A stretch of 64,000 nucleotides of DNA from Sipunculus nudus (taxonomy: Eukaryota > Annelida > Sipuncula > Golfingiida > Sipunculidae). Shown piece after piece: positions 46,194-56,183 of this stretch (the stretch's first letter is position 1; each line of letters opens with the position of its first letter). The stretch is taken from NCBI GenBank assembly GCA_026874595.1, contig CM049306.1, forward strand, positions 23,729,019-23,793,018, read 5' to 3'. The position numbers were made by a program, and so were the translations under genes. A model generated the notes under the pieces. That model saw only the letters and a program-made list of their open reading frames with translations, ran no database searches and had not been told where the DNA came from.

Positions 46194-46784
46194 GGCTAGT
46201 CGCTTAGGCTTCATTGTATGTATTTGTATAGTGCAAGTATCGCTGTGAAGCGAGCACATGTGGCATGTTGCAGCGCCATCTCGTGGTAGTATTGAGTACT
46301 GTTATTCAAAGGATCCATCTTTTTATTTATTTATTTAATCAGGTTGATAAAAGGTAACCCGATTCAGAATAGATTGTCTGATCTGCCACAAGGTCATGTT
46401 ATGCTAAAAAAAAAAAAACATTTAAACAATACAAAACCATGTAAAATACGACAAAATGATGCTGCAAGTTATGATATTAAACATGAAAATATATAACTAT
46501 GACATGCAACGTAATATAACGTGCACTCACGAGAATAAGAGAACAAGAAAATCTTAAAAATTATTTTCCTTCAATACTTTAAGGGTAACTTTATAGCATA
46601 TAAGCATAAGCTTTTCAATACAATCAAGTTCAAATCAAAGTCAGCTTGTCAAAAAAGTGTATTATAAAAGTACGATGACGACGACGACTATGATGATGAT
46701 AATGCAACTACTACTACTACTACTACTACTAATATTTTTATCATTATTATTATTATTATAATATATTATTATTATAATCAGTTT

Positions 46785-46870
<86 letters not shown>

Positions 46871-46882
46871 TACTACTATTAC

Positions 46883-46924
<42 letters not shown>

Positions 46925-47974
46925 GATTATTATTATTATTATTTTTATTATTATTATTATTATATCGATGATTACATGAACAGCAAGAATGATAGTAATA
47001 TTTCAGTATTAACTATATAATGAGTTGGTGTTTCGTCCAATTACTTTTCACGTCCATAACATATTGTATGAAAATAACAACCTGCTGCCAAATTACACTT
47101 TTACATTAAACAGTTTTCATTCCAATCATAAATACATTTTACTCCATATTTAACTATATTTTCCTTCCAAATATATATAATTATAATTACACAAGACTGT
47201 TACTTCTATTTTACGGCGCTCAGCATGCGTATTAATTGCTGATTGAACAATTTTGCCATTCTTGATTGAGATACATAGAGTTCGAATCATCTGATTTGTT
47301 TATTGTCTATATTCCAGCAAGGGGTACCTAATGGCTCTTGATTTTTTTAAAATAAATTAAAAAAAAAAAACAATGAAGAAGTGAAGGAAAACTCAAATAA
47401 TTATAGCATACTCAGACCATACCTTGCTTACAATTTTAGAAATGTGATGAAGTTAATATATGAAAAAAAAAAACTGCGTGTTTTCACAACACTTTAGCCA
47501 AATTTATGGAGTCCTAAGTCGGTGTTTATAAGTCATTAGTCACATACTAGTATACAAAGATCTACATTTAAAAGCTACTGATTCAGATAATTCCATAAAC
47601 ACTTAAAAGATGTAACTATAAAAGCGAGGCGGTCCATCCACTGCAGACGACATGTCACTTGGGTATGTGACGAAGAAGAACTAGCAGGTTGTAAAATACA
47701 AATTTTGTTTTTTAATTGAAATAGTTCATTTCTTCTTTGGCCTGAGTATATTCCAAATAACAAACTGAACTTTGCTTTAAACCTTAAGTGACGCAAACTA
47801 GGTTAATCTATAACATTTACGATTAAAAAGTGTATTATTATCTAAGATTTAAGTACACCTATTTGATATAACATGCAAAGGAGAACAAAAATGACAAACA
47901 TATGCTAGAACTAACGTCCAATAGCTCGGTTCCTGATATTTCTGCTTATATGAAAGTTCTGTAGAGTCCATGGC
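46194..47974. other. No gene; triplet repeats
   Basis: Holds the large triplet-repeat block at 46675-46965 and several A homopolymers (46410-46421, 47359-47371, 47464-47473). No coding region or RNA gene is supported. Confidence 0.5.
46675..46965. repeat. Compound triplet repeat with inverted (TAA)n-(TTA)n halves
   Basis: ACG/ATG triplets, then (CTA)n, then (ATT)n, then 46788-46822 of (TAA)n directly followed by more than 100 bases of (TTA)n with CTA interruptions. The adjoining complementary halves can form a hairpin. Confidence 0.9.
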
Positions 47975-48891
47975 AGTGTGTAAAACCCGGACCCCACGGA
48001 CCCCGGACCCCCAGAAAAATCTGTAATTCTTTAAACTCTCATGGTAATTTGTCCAGATATTTAAGCAGAAGCGTATATAAAGATATTTTATATATTGTAC
48101 TCTGTTTTACAGCAAAATTGGATAAATAACACTGTTGGGACCCTGGCGCACGGATCTCACGGATCACACAGACCCTTTTTATTTGTTGTTTTACCAATTC
48201 TATTTAGTACATATTTTCATATCACGTTTAGCCATAACACCCATGTGATATAATATTGTGGGTTTTTTTCTGCACGTTTTGATTTTTGTCTCAGTTTTTA
48301 TACATATATTTGCTATTTATTTAATTTGTGTATCGTTTTATAAAAGTATAATAATTAAAAACATTTACAAAATCATTATTTTGATTGAAATGCAAGTAAT
48401 CAACAATTCCTTTTGCCAACTTTAAATTGCATGGTTGTTATGAATGCAACACGAAACCTGTTGTTATGTGGAAGAGCTCTGATATATCAGTCTCAGGTCC
48501 GCAAAGACTGGCAGTGCACTTCAAATAAATCTCCAAAGTGTGCCCGCACTTTTATATTTTCATTTAAATAACAAATAATTATATTAAATGTGTGACATGA
48601 ATGCTTATTTTTTTTTCCTCTTTGAGCCATAAATAAAAATATGAGCGGTGGTTACTTGGGTCCGCCAAAATAGAATTAAGTCATCAATGTCAAGTAAATG
48701 AGGTCCCTCTTCATCGAAATATTTTTGTAAACTTTAATCCTTCAGTGAAAGCTGCAACATTTAGGGACGTTGCTCTGTTCTTATATGAGCAATAGGGTTT
48801 TCATCGATATAAATCAATCGATATAAATATGGGGAAATAAGGAAATTCATATTTGGGGTCCGGGGTCCGTGAGGCCCGGGTTTTACACACT
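47975..48891. mobile_element. Non-autonomous TIR element, about 917 bp
   Basis: Left end AGTGTGTAAAACCCGGACCC and inverted right end AGTGTGTAAAACCCGGGCCT, both continuing CACGGACCCCGGACCCC. A related ACGGATCTCACGGATC block lies inside near 48150. The interior is AT-rich and noncoding. No exact target-site duplication could be fixed. Confidence 0.65.
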
Positions 48892-49036
48892 TCCAGATTC
48901 TATGGTTTAACCGAAATATAATGCAGGCATTAATATAAACATATAAGCACACTTAACAAGACCGGTGCCGTTAAAAAAGCCTATAAGTCATTTGATCAGT
49001 ATTGGTGAGTCGGCGGCAGTCAGTGACCACAGGAAC

Positions 49037-49199
49037 GCATTTTAGTTATAGCGCTAGCTACTAGGTGGCGGTACTATACAGTTGCAGCAGACCACAAACA
49101 TGTTGCCACGTATGAGTGCACCAATACACAAGTCAAACAAAACAAACCAATCAATTTAATGAAAACATATGGACTGTACATTCCCACGTCGTATGTATC
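49037..49199 (+). promoter_or_regulatory. Conserved 5' flank of tRNA-Cys copy 2
   Basis: Shares with 51090-51252 the block TTTTAGTTATAGCGCTAGCT ACTAG, then GCGGTACT, CCACGTATGAGTGCACCA and AAAACATATGGACTGTACA. The match includes the 100-160 bases before the tRNA. It may be an upstream Pol III element or simply duplicated flank. Confidence 0.5.
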
Positions 49200-49271
49200 G
49201 GGGGTATAGCTCAGTGGCAGAGCATTCGACTGCAGATCGAGAGGTCACCGGTTCAACTCCGGTTGCCCCCT
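49200..49271 (+). tRNA. tRNA-Cys (GCA)
   Basis: 72 nt including the discriminator base, identical to the other three copies, with a GCA anticodon in CTGCAGA. An eight-T run at 49279-49286 follows as a Pol III terminator. No intron, no encoded CCA. Confidence 0.97.
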
Positions 49272-49352
49272 GGGGAAATTTTTTTTACCTGTTCATCCTC
49301 CTGCCACAGATCACATAATCAACTGTATTACATATATAGTAGTAAGAGTAAT

Positions 49353-49400
49353 ATAAATAATAATAAAATTATTATTATTATTACTATTATTATTATTATT
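49353..49400. repeat. (ATT)n microsatellite
   Basis: About 48 bases of AAT/ATT triplets in inverted halves just downstream of tRNA-Cys copy 2. Confidence 0.85.
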
Positions 49401-49596
49401 TAAAAATTACTCTAACAAGTATTATATATATATTACTTATAATACTTTTTAATTTTTTCTTTTTTTTTAGAAGCACATGTAGTAGAATTAGTTGTGGTAG
49501 TAGCAGTAGTTGTAGTAGACGTGTAGTAGCAGTAATTGTCCCCTTTGTCAAAACTATAACATCAGAGATCCATGGAGCATCCAACGATTTCCCGGT

Positions 49597-49698
49597 ACAT
49601 TCTAAGAATGTATTGCCATGGAATGATTACATTCTATGGATTATCTATAGAATGTATACATTCTGTCTGGTCCGAATCATGAATGTGTACATTCCATG
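49597..49698. repeat. Cluster of GAATGT/ACATTC hexamers
   Basis: At least seven ACATTC or GAATGT hexamers, plus GGAATG, in 102 bases. They include the perfect palindrome GAATGTATACATTC and the near-palindrome GAATGTGTACATTC. A looser echo lies at 50824-50915. Confidence 0.55.
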
Positions 49699-49767
49699 GC
49701 CAGAGTCGACTGTACATAACCAATAACATTACTCGTGTCGAGACAAAATGTCACAGCAAATGCTGTA

Positions 49768-50480
49768 TAACAGATATATTTATTTGTATAACACATTTCC
49801 AGCTGCTGCATGATACAGTGTTGAAATATAATCTGATATCAGTACTCTTTTTAGAGTAAAAATATCGAGAAAGACATGTTTAATAAAATACATTCATTTC
49901 CTGGAAAATACAGTTTGTTGATACAGTACATTTAAAATATATCCTTATCACAGTACTCTAAGTCTAGTTAAGAATAATATTGAGACAAACTTGCTTAAGG
50001 AAATATGTTTTTTTTTCACATAAAATATTGACAGTGCATGTTTTTGGAACGGAGGTGAAAATACTCTAATGAGATAAAATTTGTTTAAAAAATACAGAGA
50101 CAAACTGGTTTGATGAAATATATTTATTCAAATAACAAATTGGCGATTTCTTGATCAAGTGCATGCAAAATATACCCTGATAACAAAACCCTTGTTAAAA
50201 AATATTGAAGCAAACATGTTTGAACAAAGATAGTTATTCACTAAAATATTCAGTTTTGGCACAGTTGAGAAAAATACCCTAATAAGAAAACATTTGTTTA
50301 AAAAAAATATACAGACAAACTGGTTTGATCAAATATATTTATTCGTCTATAACATATTAGGCCTAACGATTTGCTGATAAAATGTGGAAATATAACCCAA
50401 TATCGAAAATCTTCTTTAAAAATATCGAAACAGATACATTCAAATTTGTTGATACATTGTAGAAATATTCCCTGACATCA
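49768..50480. repeat. Degenerate tandem repeat, unit about 105-120 bp
   Basis: Motifs recur in order six or seven times: ATATATTTATTC, a TTTGTTGATA-AGT segment, AAATATA-CCTGATA, TGTTTAAAAA-AT, and GAGACAAACTGGTTTGAT. Spacings of the GACAAAC core are about 115, 111 and 104 bases. Strongly diverged and noncoding. Confidence 0.6.
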
Positions 50481-51252
50481 ATATATATGCACATATATGT
50501 AATAGAAAATAATTAAAATATTCATATTACATATTTACAGTTTGCTGATATAGCGAAAAAACTATAGGAACTGACAACGTTATGATATAAAAGCTGTAGA
50601 TAGAAGTATGGTATGTTCAACACTACGATTACCAGTGATCAAGGTCTTTAGGGTAGTAACAAACAACGTAAATGCTTGAGATCAGTCGTATGTCTGTTGC
50701 TTGTGTTTACAGAGTCAAACAGTATTCCAGCTTGGAGTGCTTTCAAGTTTTCAATGATTACGACTAGTAATTGATTATGTTACCATTGGACCAGATCAAG
50801 TACCCTTTCTATTGATTTAATCCATGGAATGCCCACATGCTATAACCACTGGCACTGTCCATAGAATGGACACATGTCATGGCTTGACAAGGGAATGTGT
50901 ACTTTCCATATGCAGCTTAACTGTTTACAACATATATATGACAAAACACACATAAACTGATAAACACACACATATAAACACATCATAACAGGGCCCCTGC
51001 CGTCAGAGAGTGAACGGAAAGTAACGGATAGATCATGTGATCACACTCGATGCGTTTACGTTTGTGGCGCAGGCACCTAAGACCACACACATATTTTAGT
51101 TATAGCGCTAGCTACTAGGGTGCGGTACTGTACAATTGCGCCAGACCACAGACATCATGCCACGTATGAGTGCACCATTGCACAAGTCGAACAGAACAGA
51201 CCAATCGTTAAATGAAAACATATGGACTGTACAGTCCCACGTTATATGCATC

Positions 51253-51324
51253 GGGGGTATAGCTCAGTGGCAGAGCATTCGACTGCAGATCGAGAGGTCA
51301 CCGGTTCAACTCCGGTTGCCCCCT
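51253..51324 (+). tRNA. tRNA-Cys (GCA) in repeat copy A
   Basis: 72 nt, identical to the other copies, cloverleaf complete. A nine-T run at 51339-51347 is the likely Pol III terminator. The full conserved 5' flank is present here back to about 51090. Confidence 0.97.
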
Positions 51325-51376
51325 GGTAATTTAGTTTGTTTTTTTTTCAGAGCGGTCTGGGTGATCGATCGGAGGG

Positions 51377-51545
51377 GCTTGGTTGTAGTAGTTGTAGTAG
51401 TAGTAGGAGGAGGAGTAAAAGTAGTAGTAGAAGTAGTGGTGGTAGTAGTAGTGGTAGTAGTAGAAGTGGTGGCAGTATTAGTAGAAGTAGTAATTACAAA
51501 GTAATAGTATACTAATAGTAGTAGTAGTAGCAGAATTAACACCGT
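51377..51545. repeat. (GTA)n-rich triplet repeat, copy A
   Basis: Irregular GTA/GTG/GGA triplets after the tRNA, repeated identically at 60113-60281. The long Val-rich or Thr-rich frames here are a product of the triplets. Confidence 0.85.
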
Positions 51546-54490
51546 AAGCAGTAGTGGTGCTGTGCTCTGTTTTACCAATTAACATGTGTCCACCTGTTTT
51601 TGGAATTTATTTTCTAAAATGTTTCAAACATTTCTTTTAAAGATCCATACGGAAGCGACAACCTGATTTGGCGAAAAGAAATTAAAAATGAATCTTCAGT
51701 CTATGTTTCACCAAGTTTTTAGACGATTTCCAATGATCTGACAAAGATCAGATGTGATCCTGCATGAGTAGCCATCTTTGTTTTGGTTGACCTGACATCA
51801 ACAAATCGGCAGCTGTCACCTGTTTTTGCAGGTGCGACTAATCACTTTGATCTCCGTGAGTGGTATGAGGCTGAAAGGGGGGGGGGGGGGGGGGGGGGGT
51901 GGCTGATGAATCCCACAAAGTTAATCGAATTACTTTGATGAGCACAACTGTTGTTTTTTTTTTAAATATTATTCAAGCCAAATAATTGTAACAAACTGAA
52001 ACGAACTACTGGAGGAACTCAGCCTGGTTGTCAGTGAATTTAGGTGTGTCGGTGAACCTGAAATGAACAAATCATGTAAGTTTCAGTGTCATAGGTGGCT
52101 GGGAAGGCTTTATGATGTTGATTACAGATTTGTCGAAGCAGGGACTATAAATATCATTAAATCTATGGGTCAGCGGTTATATATTCAACGTCATTTTTAA
52201 ATTTGAATCTTTTGAGAATTTGGAGAGAGAGAGAGAGAGATTTCATATTCATCTTTCCTGAAAGATTTACATACGGCAAAAAAATCGTTATTTTCTATTC
52301 AAAAATAATTTAAAAAACCTTTAAGGATAGTTGACAAATAGTCGGGCATTACTTTTGAGTACGACTGAAACCCAGGGTACCCCGAAAACTCGGTGACCGT
52401 ATTTCAGTCTGTTGTCCACTTCTTGTAAAAACATTATATACATTATATTTTATAAGGTAACCTCTGTGACCTTTTAAATGCATAAAAGTAATCCATATTC
52501 AACTTCGCCTAGGCTTTCATATGTTGAACCAATGATGTGCTATATAATGGCGGCTGCAAGTCAGCTTGTTATTAAGTTATTGCACGGAACGCCGGACGGA
52601 TGGACACAATTGCTACGTGGTAAAAAATTGTTGTGTTGGCCCTTTTTGTTAATAATGGAGAAAGCATGGTTAACATTTATGGAGAGGACGTGAACATTGA
52701 AAGTGGTAAAGAAGATAATCTCTATTTCCTCCGATATATTCGAAGAGTATAATACATGTACACATATGTGTATGACGACGAACCTGTAATAAATCAACAC
52801 ATACAATAATCTAATTTAATCAGTACAAAGTACAATATCACAGATATAACAGACTTGAAATTTTGCTCATTGTAACCAAACTGTTAATTGCCGAAGGCAG
52901 AAGGCACCAGCCTGCAGCAGTTTTGCAATATTAAATGTTGCATGTTAATATAATGTACAGTATGTTTTATATTACATTTTCTGTAATTAAGAATGTGTGT
53001 AACAAAACTAAACTGAAACATTTAAGGTACTAATGAGCTAACAGAAATTGCCGAACAGTAAACTAACTTTGTCTATAAATCGTACGATTAAGGTTCTTGT
53101 TGGTTGAGGAGAGATGTACCAAACAAGATGACGAGGAATTCATTATGATCCATGCTGTTTAAGTTTGCGCTAAACTGGAAAAGCATCAGTAAAATTATTC
53201 AAAAGTTCCTCACGATTGTCTTGTGTTCTGTCACATTCTGATATCAAATGGGAGAAAGGAATAATAACTAACTAACCACATAAATGACACAGATAAGTCC
53301 CATCAAAATGATAATAATTTGCAAAAATCATGGACTGTTTCACAAGTGGCGACATCTGTGGCCAATTTTAGAAGCTGTCATTTTTACGTAAATCGAGATG
53401 CACAACCACCCATGTTCCTTGGGCAAAATAAAAGTTCAGGTGTTAAGTTGAGTTTGATGTTATACAATCTCAGGTATCAGGAATCTGCGCACTATATGGT
53501 AATATTTAGAGCCAGGACTTATATGGCCTCATGTTAATTAATGATATAATTCACACATGTCATCCCGAGTAGCCTAATTGTAAGACACAAACGAATATTC
53601 CTGATTATAAATTCTTGTAAAACGAGTCAGCAAACATGCCCAGCTTTAAATTGAATACGTTATGTCGGGGTGGTTTTGTGTACGACATCAACATTTTATA
53701 TTTTCTTCTCCCTTTTTAGACACCATGTGTATACGCCCGTCTATGGCGGGACGTATTATGGTATACTCACGGTCCACTCGTCCGTCCTATAACTTACCGG
53801 GGCTTCTTTGGATTTTCACGAAATTAGCCATAGCTACTAACCAATACATTATCTCGCTCGAGTTCGAATATGCGCAAAATCCACGCGTATATAGTGATCA
53901 GTTTCTCGATCTAATTAGGTTGTCATGAGTGGGGACCACCGGTGCGCATGTGACGGGTATGAGCTCTGCCAAGTGATCGGATTTAATCCAAGTTCCACGT
54001 CGCTGTTTTCTTCAAAAAAGCACATATTAACTCCTTGGAACACCTATGTGATGGTCAGTAATTTTCGTGAGTCAAATATAGTTATATTTTGAGTTTGAGA
54101 AGGAGAAAATATTGCAAATGTACAGTTCGCCGTAACGCTTGAGTGATTTTGTTTAACCCAGGCTGGCCACTTGTCACTGTACTTGGTGACCGTTTAGTGT
54201 TATGCAATGAATCGCAAAACGACGCTGTTGAAAACCGACTATTGTGTGTTTCGTGGGACAGTATACATGTGTAAACGGCCTGCATTGCCAGGATATATAA
54301 CATTACCATTTGGATACTGAATTTAATCTTTGAAGACGTGCATTGTTGCGTGATCCATGCACTAAAGTTTTCTCATCTGAACTTATTAAGCACATTTCAA
54401 TACACCCAGCCACAACATTTACTGCCCTCTGTGTAATGTTTGGAAGGCATGTTGTCCTTCCTGGTATTGTAAACTGGACATATAATTCAC

Positions 54491-54904
54491 ATGGAGCAGG
54501 CAGAGTGTAATAGTCCTGTGATTTCTGAGGACATTATCGCTGAACCAATAGGCTGTGATTGTCCATTGAATAATACATCAGACTTCGATGATGCGCGCAG
54601 TTTTGAGGGATCGAAATCTGAAATTAACTCTTATGTCACGCCATTGAAATGCCTTCCAAAGGACATTTTTGTGAAAGAACTGCTCATTTCGACCAAAAGC
54701 AATGAGGAATTGCTTGAGAAAATACGTATGGATCTGTTCATAGAGGCCCGTCAAAATGACAATTTCCCAAATGGTACTTTGGTCAAGAGAGTAAGGCCTC
54801 GTACATTACGGGGGGCATCCATCGTATCGAAATTAGCAAAAGATTGTTTGCCCTATCCGCTTTCTTGGAAGGTGGCCCGATTTGTGATATACGTGATATT
54901 ATAA
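54491..54904 (+). CDS. LINE ORF1, 5' section (137 codons)
   Basis: ATG 54491 encodes MEQAECNSPV then an acidic region, a Cys pair (CDCP) and a helical stretch (LPKDIFVKELLISTKSNEEL onwards) that resembles the helical region of ORF1 in the decayed LINE. It stops at 54902-54904. The next frame, one base back, is open from 54760, giving a 145-base overlap, so this is probably the N-terminal part of one ORF1 protein. The break could be a mutation (a six-G run sits at 54810-54815) or a -1 translational shift. No classical slippery heptamer is evident. Confidence 0.6.
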   Translation: MEQAECNSPVISEDIIAEPIGCDCPLNNTSDFDDARSFEGSKSEINSYVTPLKCLPKDIFVKELLISTKSNEELLEKIRMDLFIEARQNDNFPNGTLVKRVRPRTLRGASIVSKLAKDCLPYPLSWKVARFVIYVIL

Positions 54905-56166
54905 GTAGTTCGAGACAGCGGTGCGACAGTGTTGCGTCCCAAAAAGATCGCAGGTTACAAATATCTGGTTCTCAGCAGTCTGTGTCCAATATGGCCTCTG
55001 GTGATGGTTCAGGAGGGGTCGGTGACAATTGTGACAGGTTTGTCGCTGAAATGATGGCTGCAATGAAATCTGATATACAAGTACTTAAAGGTCAGGTGCA
55101 AGAGCACCAGAAGCGTTTTGACTTAAAAGTTGCACCAATGGAAACTGCTATTGCTAGTATCAAGTCTGAGATGGAAAAATTAACTGATGCAAATAAAAAG
55201 TTAAAACAAACGCAAAAACGAATCGATAATACATTACAGGGTATGTCATCAGACTTAAATTCATTAAAAGAAGAAGTGAAAATGCATAATAATTCCCACA
55301 AGTCATCTCTGAATGATATGAAAACAGATGTGGTTAGCTTAAAACAAGAACACGACGAAATAGAATTAATGGTTAGTCAGTTGCAGGCGCCTCCCAGTGA
55401 TACAAGGGAGCAAACCAATATTGACATCAGTGCGCTAAAATCTGAAATGAAACGTATTCGGCAGCTGATGCATGATATGAAAGATGAAAGTGAGAGGTTC
55501 CATATTTTGACAGATTCTAACTCGGAATCAATTACTTGGTTGAGGAGCCACATTCTTTCAGCCGAGAAAGTCATCGGTCAGTTAAAGCGAACTGGTATTT
55601 CGTATGCATCGGTTACTGCCAACGTACAATGTAGTGGGACTGATAGTCCACGCAACTCAACTGATGAAACTACCAATAATCAGGTTCCGGAAACAATTAC
55701 TTCTCAAAGAAATATGACCGCTCATGCATCAAATAGCGGGAATACAGAACAACCTGCTACAAATGTTTCGGAGAGTGAAAATGTGGTTCCACAAAATCAG
55801 ACTTCAGTGAATTCTCCTCAAGATAGCCCTGTGCAACACCAAAGTGCAACAGAGGTCCGTCCGTCTCCTGCCAGTAATATACCGGTCGTGACCCAACGAC
55901 TATTGAGAAGACGTGTCCGTGTACAGCGTTACGACGACGTATCCACCTATTATGTGGGGAATGTCGGTGAAGGTGTCGATCAGGAGAAAGTTGCTTCATA
56001 TATCAGGAGAAGAGGAGTCCTTCTGGTGCATCTCCGTTTACTTCGTAGCAGATATTCCGGAAACGTAGGCGCCAAGTTGATCATACCATCCAGTGCCAGG
56101 TCTGCCGTAGAAGCTAGTGACTTTTGGCCTCATGGGACTTACGCCAGAATCTGGCGTAGAAGATGA
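54760..56166 (+). CDS. LINE ORF1, main section (RNA-binding, coiled coil)
   Basis: No ATG is needed if it continues the preceding frame; the first Met inside is at about 54991. A coiled coil spans about 55060-55600 with heptads such as IKSEMEKLTDANKKLKQ. An Asn/Ser/Thr-rich linker follows, then a C-terminal RRM-like nucleic-acid-binding domain (STYYVGNVGEGVDQEKVASY) ending FWPHGTYARIWRRR. ORF1 proteins of this type bind LINE RNA in the retrotransposition particle. The C-terminus is clearly homologous to ORF1 of the decayed LINE. Confidence 0.75.
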   Translation, partial: QFPKWYFGQESKASYITGGIHRIEISKRLFALSAFLEGGPICDIRDIISSSRQRCDSVASQKDRRLQISGSQQSVSNMASGDGSGGVGDNCDRFVAEMMAAMKSDIQVLKGQVQEHQKRFDLKVAPMETAIASIKSEMEKLTDANKKLKQTQKRIDNTLQGMSSDLNSLKEEVKMHNNSHKSSLNDMKTDVVSLKQEHDEIELMVSQLQAPPSDTREQTNIDISALKSEMKRIRQLMHDMKDESERFHILTDSNSESITWLRSHILSAEKVIGQLKRTGISYASVTANVQCSGTDSPRNSTDETTNNQVPETITSQRNMTAHASNSGNTEQPATNVSESENVVPQNQTSVNSPQDSPVQHQSATEVRPSPASNIPVVTQRLLRRRVRVQRYDDVSTYYVGNVGEGVDQEKVASYIRRRGVLLVHLRLLRSRYSGNVGAKLIIPSSARSAVEASDFWPHGTYARIWRRR

Positions 56167-56183
56167 TGATTAAGTAGAATTGC

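Larger units (their letters stand above)
51156..53920. repeat. Long direct repeat, copy A (2765 bp)
   Basis: Matches 59892-62646 end to end. By eye about nine substitutions and three length differences are seen: a G run of 23 versus 10, one GA unit, one T. It begins CATGCCACG and ends CTAATTAGGT. It contains tRNA-Cys copy 3, a (GTA)n-rich stretch and noncoding sequence. The LINE starts at the next base. Confidence 0.95.

Noticed and set aside
49768-50480. CRISPR-like array
   Set aside because: Repeats are about 110 bp, diverged and without unique spacers, in a eukaryotic genome.
51306-51578. Thr-rich minus-strand frame resembling a mucin
   Set aside because: Antisense of a (GTA)n triplet tract beside a tRNA, with no signal peptide or TM and present in both repeat copies only because of duplication.
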